Notes: generated by a model from the letters alone, not told the origin. Counted from the stretch's first letter, positions 1 through 6,910 are shown. The stretch: DNA of 9,118 bases from Bacteroidales bacterium (GCA_007132825.1 SLNX01000217.1:1-9118); one strand, 5' to 3'. A program made the numbers and translations.

Positions 1-39
1 CCTGCGTGTTTTTGAAATTTTACTTTTTGGATGTGCCAT
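1..39 (-). CDS. rpmF: 50S ribosomal protein L32, 5' fragment (cut by window edge)
   Basis: Thirteen codons are present, reading M-A-H-P-K-S-K-I-S-K-T-R-R before the window ends. This is the conserved start of L32 in Bacteroidota, where the family begins MAHPKxKISKxRR. L32 is a small protein of the large ribosomal subunit. The gene lies 22 bases downstream of the DUF177 gene on the same strand, and DUF177-rpmF is a conserved bacterial pair, so context supports the call. No Shine-Dalgarno sequence precedes the ATG, which is usual in Bacteroidota. The zinc-finger or C-terminal part cannot be seen. In many genomes plsX and fabH follow, but that would be outside this window. Confidence 0.9.
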   Translation of the reverse strand, partial: MAHPKSKISKTRR

Positions 40-61
40 AGCAATGAAGTGTTATTGTTAC

Positions 62-619
62 TTAATTATCTTTTTTGTTGTCGAATTTGAGAGATTTCAA
101 AACATCCCAGGTTGACGAATCAGCATGATCGGCCAATCCTGATTTGCTGTGCTCTGCACCGAGCTTTCTTACATTTTCAAGCATCTCCTGGTCGCATTCT
201 GACTTCCCTTCTTTATTTATCGGATGCGCACGCTGAATGGGCAACGCCAGATGAAGATATTCAAAGATGTATTGTGAAACATCAAAATGGGTATCCCCGA
301 AAGGGATAATCACAATATCCTCACTCTGCTCCCTGTACTCATCTCCAAACTTTACAATGATCCGTTGTTCCTGATCCACATATTGTTTATACTGATCCAG
401 ACAACGGTCGCAATTGAGCATCACCCAACCGGTAAAGGCAAAATCAAATACCAGCATGTTTACATCCTTTTCCAGTGAAAGATCCAGATGAACGTCAGAC
501 TCCCCTATCTCCGATTGCTCAAAACAGTCAAAAAAGGGCTGTCTGACTTCAAAGGAAAAATAATGATTCCCTATTGCCAAACCGTTAAAACCAATCTTAT
601 ATTCGTGCAAAGCATCCAA
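62..619 (-). CDS. DUF177 (YceD-family) protein, rpmF partner
   Basis: The 185-residue protein has the DUF177 layout. An N-terminal region contains I-G-F-N-G-L near residue 9. A C-D-R-C pair sits at 70-73, inside the L-N-C-D-R-C-L-D motif. An acidic I-V-K-F-G-D-E segment is at 88-94, an H-P-x(8)-C stretch at 132-142 and a W-D-x-L-K-x-L-K tail at 171-178. Plant and bacterial members are linked to 23S rRNA accumulation or ribosome assembly, and the gene normally precedes rpmF, as here. The start is TTG at 619-617. An in-frame TAA at 637-635 rules out any longer start, and GGGGAG lies 6 bases upstream of the TTG. The next in-frame Met is residue 55, which would remove conserved sequence. The gene follows the large oxidoreductase by 58 bases on the same strand but has its own -7 element. 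Family assignment is firm; the molecular function is inferred from the family. Confidence 0.9.
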   Translation of the reverse strand: MDALHEYKIGFNGLAIGNHYFSFEVRQPFFDCFEQSEIGESDVHLDLSLEKDVNMLVFDFAFTGWVMLNCDRCLDQYKQYVDQEQRIIVKFGDEYREQSEDIVIIPFGDTHFDVSQYIFEYLHLALPIQRAHPINKEGKSECDQEMLENVRKLGAEHSKSGLADHADSSTWDVLKSLKFDNKKDN

Positions 620-625
620 AAGCAG

Positions 626-631
626 CTCCCC
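626..631 (-). promoter_or_regulatory. Shine-Dalgarno that fixes a TTG start
   Basis: GGGGAG on the minus strand, within AAAGGGGAG, lies 6 bases before TTG 619. Most other starts in this window have no recognisable Shine-Dalgarno sequence, so this one stands out. With the in-frame TAA at 637-635 it sets the start of the DUF177 gene at TTG; CTG at 625 is the only other option. Confidence 0.7.
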
Positions 632-645
632 TTTTTAAAAGTCTG

Positions 646-653
646 CAAAGATA
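646..653 (-). promoter_or_regulatory. Bacteroidota-type -7 element (TATCTTTG) for DUF177-rpmF
   Basis: TATCTTTG on the minus strand matches the Bacteroidota sigma-70 -7 consensus TAnnTTTG. It would start a transcript near 640, about 20 bases before the TTG codon. No clear -33 TTTG lies about 20 bases upstream; there is only a T-run over 671-676. It suggests that DUF177-rpmF can be transcribed independently of the oxidoreductase gene upstream. Confidence 0.5.
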
Positions 654-677
654 AAACGAATGTCTGAAATAAAAAAG

Positions 678-3600
678 CTATTTAAAGGCTTTTTCCAGAA
701 GGGCATCTCCTTCCAGTCTAAGACGGTCAAAGTATTCGGGCACAGATTTCCCTGTGAGCCGGTTTACATAAAGCTTTGCCAGGTACTGCGCAAGCATGAA
801 CCCCTGGCCTCTCAATCCAAGGAACAGACCCTTTTCCACATCAACAATCATACGCGGTTCAATATAATATCCGGCCCAGAGTGCCTGGAACCCCACTGCC
901 GATATTTCCGGGATCCAGTCAGTAAATATTTCTGAGACGATTTCTGCAAATTCACGGGAATTGATCTTAACGTCCTTATCGGTTTCCAGAGGTTCTACCA
1001 ATGGTGACGCACAGCCAATTACCTGACCTGTATCTCCGAGTTGCTGGCCATATACTGCTGTAAACCCTTTGTATTGCCGTCTGTCAATAAGCATATCAAG
1101 AGGGTTTCCGTTAATGCCAAGCATTGGCAGGCGCCGGGTAATGAAGGCCTGATGCTTTACGGGATACAACCCGGTTTCGATATCAAGCATCTGCGCAAAG
1201 CGGGCGCCTTCATCTCCCAGTGCATTGATAAACAAAGGTGTGTGGTATTCAACATATTCTCCATTATCATTGCGTATAATGGCAACATATCGTTCTCCGT
1301 TTTTTGAGATCTCAATCAGTTTGGTATTTTCAAGCATCTCACCTCCGGCATTTGTTCCAAGCTTGCGCAATACCTCGATCACTTTGCCGGGGGTTGCCTG
1401 CCAGCATTCGCTGGTTTTGAGCGCTGCGAGGTATTTATCGTTGCCGTTATGGAAATAGGGTGATATCTCCGATTTGAAGCGCGCGGGTTCTATCATTCGT
1501 GCATTTTGCCACGCCATCGACTCCTCCAAAGCTTTGTACATGGCCTCATCATGCGCAAAAGTCACATAATTGATCAGTCTGAAGTCAATGTTCCCTTTTG
1601 TTTGCAGTTCTTCAAACATTTCCAGGTTATGACGGGCAATATCGGTGAGTTCCGGCAAGCTAAATACCGGCCTTCCTCCGGCAATATTTCTCCAGGAGCT
1701 GCCAAATCCGGAGTTTATCAGCACAGGGCTGTAACCTTCCTCTGCCAGAAACCGGAACAATGCACTGCCGGCAATGCCGCCACCGGCAATCAATGCTTTG
1801 GTTTCAATCACCTTCCGCGTCTGCTGATGCACATTTGTCAGGACTCTGTCCTTCTTTTCTGAAGGGTACATCTCCCCGATGGTGATCTGATTCGACATCG
1901 GCGCACGCGGTGTTGATCCTCCAATCAATCTGACACCTTTAGGCCGCAGATTCATCTTCAAACGTTGAATACACCGTTTGCCGCGGCATGGCCCCATGCC
2001 AAGGTGGGTGGTATGCTTGATCTCTTCAACCGAAATGAACTTTCGGTCACCAATCACCTCAAGTACATCCTCAAATGCCACATCATCACAATGGCACATG
2101 AAAAAGGAATCATCTCGTTGCTCTTTGAATTTGGTTAGATTTAATGGTTCCGGATAATCCCTCTTGATAATAAATCCACGAACCTCAATCTGCTTTTCCC
2201 GATCCATTTCCTTTCTTTCCACCCTGGCAATATGGGTAAGATTGGATTTACGAAGCACTTTTTTTATCACCCCTTCGCCAAGTATATTTGAATCGTTGTC
2301 AACAAGATAAACCTCCTCCCCTGCTTCCATGTCAAACTCAATCGGCAGAAAATAGCTATTTTTCTTGAGGTTGTAACCAAAAATGGCAAGTCCCGGACAC
2401 TGATACACGCAATCCATGCAGCCTACACATTTTTCAAAGTCTATCTCCGGCACTGTACTGGTTGATGATTTGGTGATTGCACCATACTTGCACGCAAAGG
2501 CACAAGGATTGCAAGCAAATCCGTAAAGACAATCGATCAGCACAAAAGGCTTATCCATCCTTTCGGGCTCAGGCATGAACGGCGCATCAATTACTTTTAC
2601 TGGATGTTGCTGTGAGTCGATATATTCTTTGGAAACCTGCAGGTAGTCGTCGTAACTGAAACGCTGCTTCATGGAGTCGAGAATTTCGTAAGCTACCTGT
2701 TTCCCGCGAAGTACGGCACTGGTACCCTCTCCAATCCGGATGGCATCTCCGGCACCGTGACAGTTGCGGCCAAACATTTCGCGTCCTTTTTCAAGCAGCA
2801 CATCATCAGGCATCAATCCGGTACAAATATTTATCGCATCAATGCCGTCAATCACTTTTTCGGTCCCCTCAATGGCTTTGAAATCTTTGGCTTCTGCAAC
2901 AACGGCTCCCGATATTCCATCTCCTTTTTTATTCGGAATGGCTTCAAGGATCATGTGGTTCAGCAACACAGGGATACCAAGCCGTCTGACCCTGTTGGCC
3001 TGCACCGGGAATCCCCCTTCGTGAGGCATCGCTTCAAGAATTGCCTTTACACGTGCTCCTGCCTGCGTAAGCTGATAGCTGGTGAGGTAACCAATATTCC
3101 CGGCACCAACGGTCAAAATGTTTTTACCAAGCAAGGTAAGCTCCGTGTTCATCATTTTCTGAATCACAGCTGCTGTATATACACCTGGCAGATCATCATT
3201 ATGAAAAGTAGGGAGAAAAGGCACAGCTCCGGTTGCCACAACAAAGTGATCACAATCTATATAAAAGATCTCATTTGTTTGAAAATTCTTTGCAGCCACA
3301 CGGTTGCCTTCAAAAATGTCCCAAACAGTGCTATTCAGCATAATTCCGGAATGATCATCACCGGCCAGGATCTTTGAGATTTCAAAACCCCGCATGCCGC
3401 CATACAATTTCTCCTTCTCAAAAAAGAAAAACTGGTGGGTCTGCATATTAAACTGGCCACCAATCTCTGCGTTACTATCAACAACAATATTGCCAACTCC
3501 GTGACTGTTTAATATCTCCCTGGTCGCAAGTCCGGCCGGCCCGGCCCCCACAATCACCACCTGGGTTTTATAAACTATTATTCCGCTGCTTTTAATGAAT

Positions 3601-3908
3601 TTTGCGGGTTGTGCCACATAATCAGCCGGAATTTCAGCCACATTAGTTATGCCATCAACAGGTGTGATGCAGATACGCTTCACTTCACCATCAACGAGCA
3701 TCTCACATGCACTGCATTTGCCAATTCCGCATTCGAGGCTTCGGCTTCGGTTTTTCAAACTATGGCTATGAATCGGAAAACCGGCCTGATGCAAAGCCGC
3801 AGCAATACTGTATCCTTTCTCTCCATGAACAGACATGCCTTTATATGTAAATACATGCTGCTCTTTTTCTTCAACATTTATAATGGGATGGCGCGATATT
3901 TTGCTCAT
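678..3908 (-). CDS. Multidomain iron-sulfur flavoprotein, fused HcnA-HcnB-[4Fe-4S]-BFD-HcnC-like oxidoreductase
   Basis: This 1076-residue protein has five modules. Residues 1-105 are an HcnA/SoxX-like [2Fe-2S] domain with C60-x4-C65-x2-C68-x11-C80. Residues 113-415 are an FAD/NAD(P) disulfide-oxidoreductase fold, with GAGPAG at 121 for FAD and GAGNIG at 268 for the second dinucleotide; it has no redox-active disulfide. Residues 455-510 carry eight cysteines (C460, C466, C469, C473 and C494-x2-C497-x2-C500-x3-C504-P), fit for two [4Fe-4S] clusters. Residues 600-655 are a BFD-like domain with C605-x-C607 and C641-x4-C646 in GMGPC-RGKR-C. Residues 703-1070 are a DAO-type FAD domain, with GGGIAG at 709 and a GLRGQGFML motif at 1031. 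Related enzymes (HcnABC, opine oxidase, archaeal proline dehydrogenase) oxidise amines or amino acids and pass electrons through Fe-S centres. The substrate here is unknown. The protein has no signal peptide and is probably cytoplasmic. The ATG start fits the family N-terminus (S-R-H-P-I-I). No GcvT-like domain is present, so it is not a sarcosine oxidase alpha subunit. Confidence 0.9.
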   Translation of the reverse strand: MSKISRHPIINVEEKEQHVFTYKGMSVHGEKGYSIAAALHQAGFPIHSHSLKNRSRSLECGIGKCSACEMLVDGEVKRICITPVDGITNVAEIPADYVAQPAKFIKSSGIIVYKTQVVIVGAGPAGLATREILNSHGVGNIVVDSNAEIGGQFNMQTHQFFFFEKEKLYGGMRGFEISKILAGDDHSGIMLNSTVWDIFEGNRVAAKNFQTNEIFYIDCDHFVVATGAVPFLPTFHNDDLPGVYTAAVIQKMMNTELTLLGKNILTVGAGNIGYLTSYQLTQAGARVKAILEAMPHEGGFPVQANRVRRLGIPVLLNHMILEAIPNKKGDGISGAVVAEAKDFKAIEGTEKVIDGIDAINICTGLMPDDVLLEKGREMFGRNCHGAGDAIRIGEGTSAVLRGKQVAYEILDSMKQRFSYDDYLQVSKEYIDSQQHPVKVIDAPFMPEPERMDKPFVLIDCLYGFACNPCAFACKYGAITKSSTSTVPEIDFEKCVGCMDCVYQCPGLAIFGYNLKKNSYFLPIEFDMEAGEEVYLVDNDSNILGEGVIKKVLRKSNLTHIARVERKEMDREKQIEVRGFIIKRDYPEPLNLTKFKEQRDDSFFMCHCDDVAFEDVLEVIGDRKFISVEEIKHTTHLGMGPCRGKRCIQRLKMNLRPKGVRLIGGSTPRAPMSNQITIGEMYPSEKKDRVLTNVHQQTRKVIETKALIAGGGIAGSALFRFLAEEGYSPVLINSGFGSSWRNIAGGRPVFSLPELTDIARHNLEMFEELQTKGNIDFRLINYVTFAHDEAMYKALEESMAWQNARMIEPARFKSEISPYFHNGNDKYLAALKTSECWQATPGKVIEVLRKLGTNAGGEMLENTKLIEISKNGERYVAIIRNDNGEYVEYHTPLFINALGDEGARFAQMLDIETGLYPVKHQAFITRRLPMLGINGNPLDMLIDRRQYKGFTAVYGQQLGDTGQVIGCASPLVEPLETDKDVKINSREFAEIVSEIFTDWIPEISAVGFQALWAGYYIEPRMIVDVEKGLFLGLRGQGFMLAQYLAKLYVNRLTGKSVPEYFDRLRLEGDALLEKAFK

Positions 3909-3936
3909 AAAAACTTTGTTTTGTATATTGCAGGAA

Positions 3937-3971
3937 CAAAGTTAAGGATTTAGTTTTTTCAGAACAGCAAA
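3937..3971 (-). promoter_or_regulatory. Candidate promoter of the fused oxidoreductase gene
   Basis: TAACTTTG on the minus strand (3937-3944) fits the Bacteroidota -7 consensus TAnnTTTG. A TTTG that could serve as the -33 element lies at 3968-3971. The spacer is 23 bases, a little longer than the usual 19-21. Transcription would start near 3930, giving a leader of about 22 bases before the ATG at 3908. Confidence 0.5.
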
Positions 3972-4060
3972 AATATTTTCTTTTATGTGAATTGTTAAAA
4001 AATTAACGAACTACTTATTTCACTGTTTAACTGGCGTTTAAACACAAAGACAATCATATT

Positions 4061-4089
4061 TATAATTGATAATTAATAATTAACAATTA
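4061..4089 (+). promoter_or_regulatory. AT-rich imperfect palindrome abutting the nitroreductase start
   Basis: TAATTGATAATTA, a central A, and TAATTAACAATTA (4063-4089) form an inverted repeat with 13-base arms and one mismatched pair. It ends immediately before the ATG at 4090. It covers the place where a ribosome-binding site would be. It also overlaps a weak promoter candidate: TTTA at 4037-4040, a 20-base spacer, then TATAATTG at 4061-4068, each one base off consensus. It may be an operator, a weak leader hairpin, or simply AT-rich leader sequence. The symmetry is seen; the role is inferred. Confidence 0.4.
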
Positions 4090-4839
4090 ATGAAAAAGTA
4101 TATCACCATCATTTCGGTATTTGCCTTTATTGGCCTTGCTGCTTTACTTTTCAGGGTTGGATCTCGCAGCATGACACCTGCAAACAGCAACAACGCAGCG
4201 GTTGCAGAAAACGTTTTTTATTCCATACCTCAAAACATTGGAGACATGATTGATTTACCTGAAGTTGTTACAGATGGCGACATGAGCCTTGAACGTGCAA
4301 TCAGTTTGCGACGCTCGATCCGCAGCTATTCGGAAGAGGCATTAACACTGGGAGAGCTGGGGCAGCTATTATGGTCGGCCCAGGGAATTACCGGTGACCG
4401 GGGATTCCGGACGGCGCCATCGGCAGGAGCAACTTTTCCGCTGGAAATGTTTGTAGTGGCAAACAACGTGGAAGGGTTAAATACCGGAATCTATCATTAT
4501 CATCCCAATGAACATCGTATGGAATTGGTCAGGAAGGATGATGTTGCAGAGGCTTTATTCCGTGCCTGCCTTAGTCAGTCTATGATATTGGAAGGTGGAG
4601 CGGTACTCGTATTTGCTGCGGTTTATGAACGAACAACAGCCCGTTATGGTGAACGAGGGGAAAGATATATCCTAAATGAGGTTGGACACGCTTCTCAGAA
4701 TGTTCATCTGCAAGCAGCTGCATTAGACTTGGGCACTGTGGTTATAGGAGCCTATCGTGATGATGAAGTTGAGGATATATTAAACCTTGGAGAGGTATAC
4801 AGGGTTCTTTATCTGATGCCGGTAGGCAAATTACCTTAA
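4090..4839 (+). CDS. Membrane-anchored SagB/ThcOx-type nitroreductase (FMN-dependent dehydrogenase)
   Basis: The 249-residue protein belongs to the nitroreductase superfamily, SagB/ThcOx branch. R-R-S-I-R-S-Y at 74-80 is the FMN-phosphate motif. L-L-W-S-A-Q-G at 93-99 and P-S-A-G-A-T-F-P-L-E at 110-119 are the flavin-loop signature. G-I-Y-H-Y-H-P at 133-139 and G-H-A-S-Q-N-V-H-L-Q-A-A-A-L at 199-212 (the G-x-A-x-Q-N block) complete it. Residues 4-22 form a hydrophobic segment after M-K-K, which is a signal anchor or uncleaved signal peptide. There is no lipobox cysteine, so the enzyme is probably held outside the cytoplasmic membrane. SagB enzymes oxidise azolines in peptide antibiotics, but no precursor, cyclodehydratase or transporter gene is next to it. 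A stand-alone redox role is more likely and the substrate is unknown. Its end converges with the anti-sigma gene at a 9-base gap without a visible terminator hairpin. Confidence 0.85.
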   Translation: MKKYITIISVFAFIGLAALLFRVGSRSMTPANSNNAAVAENVFYSIPQNIGDMIDLPEVVTDGDMSLERAISLRRSIRSYSEEALTLGELGQLLWSAQGITGDRGFRTAPSAGATFPLEMFVVANNVEGLNTGIYHYHPNEHRMELVRKDDVAEALFRACLSQSMILEGGAVLVFAAVYERTTARYGERGERYILNEVGHASQNVHLQAAALDLGTVVIGAYRDDEVEDILNLGEVYRVLYLMPVGKLP

Positions 4840-4848
4840 ATTAAAACA

Positions 4849-6180
4849 TCAGAAGCGATATGACACCCCGGTTTGCAGGGAAAAACTGTATGGCAGGACA
4901 GTACCTGTATTCAGGCCATCTTGTACCATCGGATTCAAAAACAGTTGAGCAGTTGGTTCAAGGTTCAAATACAGCCGGCTACCTATTGGCACCTGCATCG
5001 CAAAACCTCCCGTTACAGAAAAGTTAAACTGCCTCAGGCCCTGGGTTTGACCAATCGGGCTCTGAAAAATGCTGCTGCCCATATATACATCCCTATTTAA
5101 AAGATAACTTGCGGTCATCCCACCTTTAAGATGCAGATCGACATGATGTCCAATCAGTTTATACCTGAAAACAACGGGAATCTCAAGAAACTGGAAAACT
5201 TGCGTTAATCCTTCATCCGTTTTTTTCAGTGCATCCAAAATCTTTGGGTCCAAATATTCATCAGGGTCCAGGACCCTGTGGGAAGACTGGTCAGAGAAAT
5301 GGTGTGAGTTATCATAAACTGTTACACCACCAAAAGAGGTAACGACGATTTGATTTTGGTTATAAAGGGATTTGTGTTCGGGATGCTGGTAAGCCAAAAT
5401 GCCCTCAACAAACTGACCCATGTTATTTAAATGCAGGCCCGTCTGGATAGCCCATGTGGATGATAGTGCCAGTGTGGCATTAAGCCCGGCACTGAAGGTA
5501 TAGATTTGACTTTCAAGAGAATTGAAAGGGATGCTTCGATAACTTCCGGTCGACTGATTCGCGAAAGCGCGGTAATTGTATTGTAATGCAAAATGGGCTC
5601 CCAGGTTCAGATTTGAGAAAAACGATTTATTCTCCTCACTTTTTAAATACATTTGAACATCACTTACAGCATTATCGGTCAGGGGCTGAAAATTGCCTGA
5701 TAAATTATGGCTGTCAGGGCTGGTTAATGACCTTCGAGGCAAAGAATTTGGCACGCCAGGAGGGAAAGACTGTATATTATGAGGCAGGACTGAATTAAAG
5801 ACAGGAAGGGGTTGCGGCAAATTGGCCTGGTAGTTTCCGATGGCGGCAGGCTGAGAGAGATCAGCCAGTAGCATTTCACTATTAACTGTTTGAGGGATAC
5901 CGGTTGAAGGAACAGCGTCCATAGATACAGGGGCTGCTTGCTGAACGATAGGGTCATCCTGAAAACTTTGTTCAAACAAGATCATCCACAATGAGAAGGC
6001 TGCAACAACAAAAACGGCTATGGCAGCTGCGGCTCGCATCACAACATAGTTCCTGCCGGCCAATGTGCTTTTATCCAACGCATCGGAAATGTCCAACCAG
6101 GTCTCAACAGGTGGATTCACCTCAAGCCCTTGCAGCTCTTCTTTAAACCTATTATCTATGTATTGGTTATCCACTTTCAC
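4849..6180 (-). CDS. One-helix membrane protein with anti-sigma-like head and C-terminal outer-membrane beta-barrel-like domain
   Basis: The 443-residue protein has three parts. Residues 1-43 are a short cytoplasmic head with V-N-P-P-V-E-T-W-L-D-I-S, the 'PP-x-x-x-W' motif common in Bacteroidota proteins encoded after ECF sigma genes. Residues 44-69 are a single transmembrane helix. Residues 78-175 are a Pro/Ser/Gln-rich linker. Residues 188-443 are rich in alternating hydrophobic strands and end in Y-R-F, the terminal aromatic typical of outer-membrane barrels of the PorT/OMP_b-brl type. The GTG start at 6180 lies 5 bases after the sigma stop, so translation is probably coupled; V3 is another possible GTG start. 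The likely job is to hold the sigma factor at the membrane and sense the envelope. That is inferred from context, as no canonical anti-sigma (FecR or zinc-type) domain is recognised. How one chain has both an inner-membrane helix and a barrel-like end is unclear; the C-terminal part may be a periplasmic beta domain. Confidence 0.75.
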   Translation of the reverse strand: MKVDNQYIDNRFKEELQGLEVNPPVETWLDISDALDKSTLAGRNYVVMRAAAAIAVFVVAAFSLWMILFEQSFQDDPIVQQAAPVSMDAVPSTGIPQTVNSEMLLADLSQPAAIGNYQANLPQPLPVFNSVLPHNIQSFPPGVPNSLPRRSLTSPDSHNLSGNFQPLTDNAVSDVQMYLKSEENKSFFSNLNLGAHFALQYNYRAFANQSTGSYRSIPFNSLESQIYTFSAGLNATLALSSTWAIQTGLHLNNMGQFVEGILAYQHPEHKSLYNQNQIVVTSFGGVTVYDNSHHFSDQSSHRVLDPDEYLDPKILDALKKTDEGLTQVFQFLEIPVVFRYKLIGHHVDLHLKGGMTASYLLNRDVYMGSSIFQSPIGQTQGLRQFNFSVTGGFAMQVPIGSRLYLNLEPTAQLFLNPMVQDGLNTGTVLPYSFSLQTGVSYRF

Positions 6181-6185
6181 ATTGC

Positions 6186-6737
6186 TTAAATAACCCGTAA
6201 TAAAACTTCTGACTCTTTATTCAGTTTGTCTTTGAGTATCATCCGCGCCCTTGTCAGGTTAGAGCGTGAGGTTGACTCCGATATTTTCAGAATATCCCCG
6301 ATCTCTTTATGACTAAATCCCTCCAGAGCATAAAGGTTAAATACCAAACGGTATTGAACTGGCAATTTTTGAACAAGCGCAAGAATATCCTTGGCATGCA
6401 ATATGTCTGTTGCCTGATGATGATTGTTAATGGAAATCTCTTCATTTGCGATTTCCTCCATCGACAAATGATACATTTTTCCCCTGTACTTTTCTATGGC
6501 GGTATTCACCATAATCCTTCTAATCCAGCCCTCCAGGCTCCCCTTCCATTTAAAAGAGGAAAGGTTTTGAAATACTTTAATAAAACCATCCTGCAGAACA
6601 TCCTGAGCCTCTTCGTAATTGGCAGCATAACGCAGACAGACGCCAAACATTTTTTTGGAATAAAGGGCATACAGGCGATACTGGTCAGTTTTTCGCCCTT
6701 GTAAACACCCCTTAATCATTTTTTTAATCTTGTCCAC
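6186..6737 (-). CDS. ECF-type RNA polymerase sigma factor
   Basis: The 183-residue protein has the two conserved sigma-70 regions of extracytoplasmic-function sigma factors. Region 2 spans about residues 20-86; its Y-E-E-A-Q-D-V-L-Q-D-G-F-I-K-V-F at 41-56 is the -10 recognition and core-binding helix signature, and W-I-R-R-I-M-V-N-T-A is at 71-80. Region 4 spans about 118-172, with L-P-V-Q-Y-R-L-V-F-N-L-Y at 125-136 and an HTH at 141-168 that binds the -35 region. Regions 1 and 3 are absent, as usual. The longest start is GTG at 6737, limited by an in-frame TGA six codons upstream. ATG at 6719 (M-I-K-G-C-L-Q-G) would give 177 residues and matches the way relatives often begin, so the start is uncertain. 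The membrane partner follows directly. The promoter region carries an 11-bp inverted repeat that may serve autoregulation. Confidence 0.93.
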   Translation of the reverse strand: MDKIKKMIKGCLQGRKTDQYRLYALYSKKMFGVCLRYAANYEEAQDVLQDGFIKVFQNLSSFKWKGSLEGWIRRIMVNTAIEKYRGKMYHLSMEEIANEEISINNHHQATDILHAKDILALVQKLPVQYRLVFNLYALEGFSHKEIGDILKISESTSRSNLTRARMILKDKLNKESEVLLRVI

Positions 6738-6744
6738 TGCGTAT

Positions 6745-6799
6745 TCTTTGTTTCAAAAATACAAGAATTTTTCTATGCAACCAATATGAAACAAAGATA
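6745..6799 (-). promoter_or_regulatory. Promoter -7 element of the sigma operon inside an 11-bp inverted repeat
   Basis: TATCTTTG on the minus strand (6792-6799) matches TAnnTTTG and would start transcription near 6785. It overlaps one arm of a perfect inverted repeat: TCTTTGTTTCA at 6745-6755 and TGAAACAAAGA at 6787-6797, with a 31-base spacer. TTTG sequences upstream at 6814-6817 and 6825-6828 give spacers of 14 and 25 bases, so neither is a good -33 element. The repeat could be a two-site operator with looping. The sequence is seen; regulation is inferred. Confidence 0.5.
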
Positions 6800-6865
6800 A
6801 TTATTCTCAGGATCAAAAATAAACCAAATCACCAGGTCAAAAAGCAAAGAGCGTTTACATTTATT

Positions 6866-6910
6866 AAAAAAACCCGCCTGAGACAGCCTTTTTCAGGTTT
6901 CTCAAACGGG
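6866..6910 (-). terminator. Strong rho-independent terminator, minus strand
   Basis: Read on the minus strand, CCCGTTTGAGA (6910-6900) pairs with TCTCAGGCGGG (6883-6873). All 11 positions pair, two of them as G-U, around a 16-base loop, and seven T residues (6872-6866) follow. On the plus strand the same arms have two C-A mismatches and no T-run follows, so the terminator is directional. It ends whatever minus-strand transcript enters from the right: the TPR mRNA with a 3' tail of about 330 bases, or a small transcript from 6912-7041. It also insulates the sigma operon. Confidence 0.85.

Noticed and set aside
671..694. AAAAAGC/GCTTTTT hairpin at the end of the oxidoreductase gene as a terminator
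   Set aside because: The stem is mostly A-T, the T-run is itself the 3' arm, and it overlaps the last codons. Too weak to call.
2757..3377. A 206-codon open frame on the plus strand
   Set aside because: It lies entirely antisense to the FAD/NAD domain of the fused oxidoreductase, whose motifs are intact. The antisense product resembles no family.
678..3908. Annotation as sarcosine oxidase alpha subunit
   Set aside because: The N-terminal layout is similar, but the C-terminus is a DAO-type FAD domain instead of the GcvT-like folate domain, and extra [4Fe-4S] motifs are present.
4090..4839. A thiazole/oxazole-peptide (SagB) biosynthetic cluster
   Set aside because: No precursor peptide, cyclodehydratase, YcaO or transporter gene is adjacent, and the protein is membrane anchored.
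5262..5278. CAGGGTCC-A-GGACCCTG palindrome in the anti-sigma-like gene
   Set aside because: Eight-base arms at short spacing are expected about once by chance in a window this size, and the site is in coding sequence.
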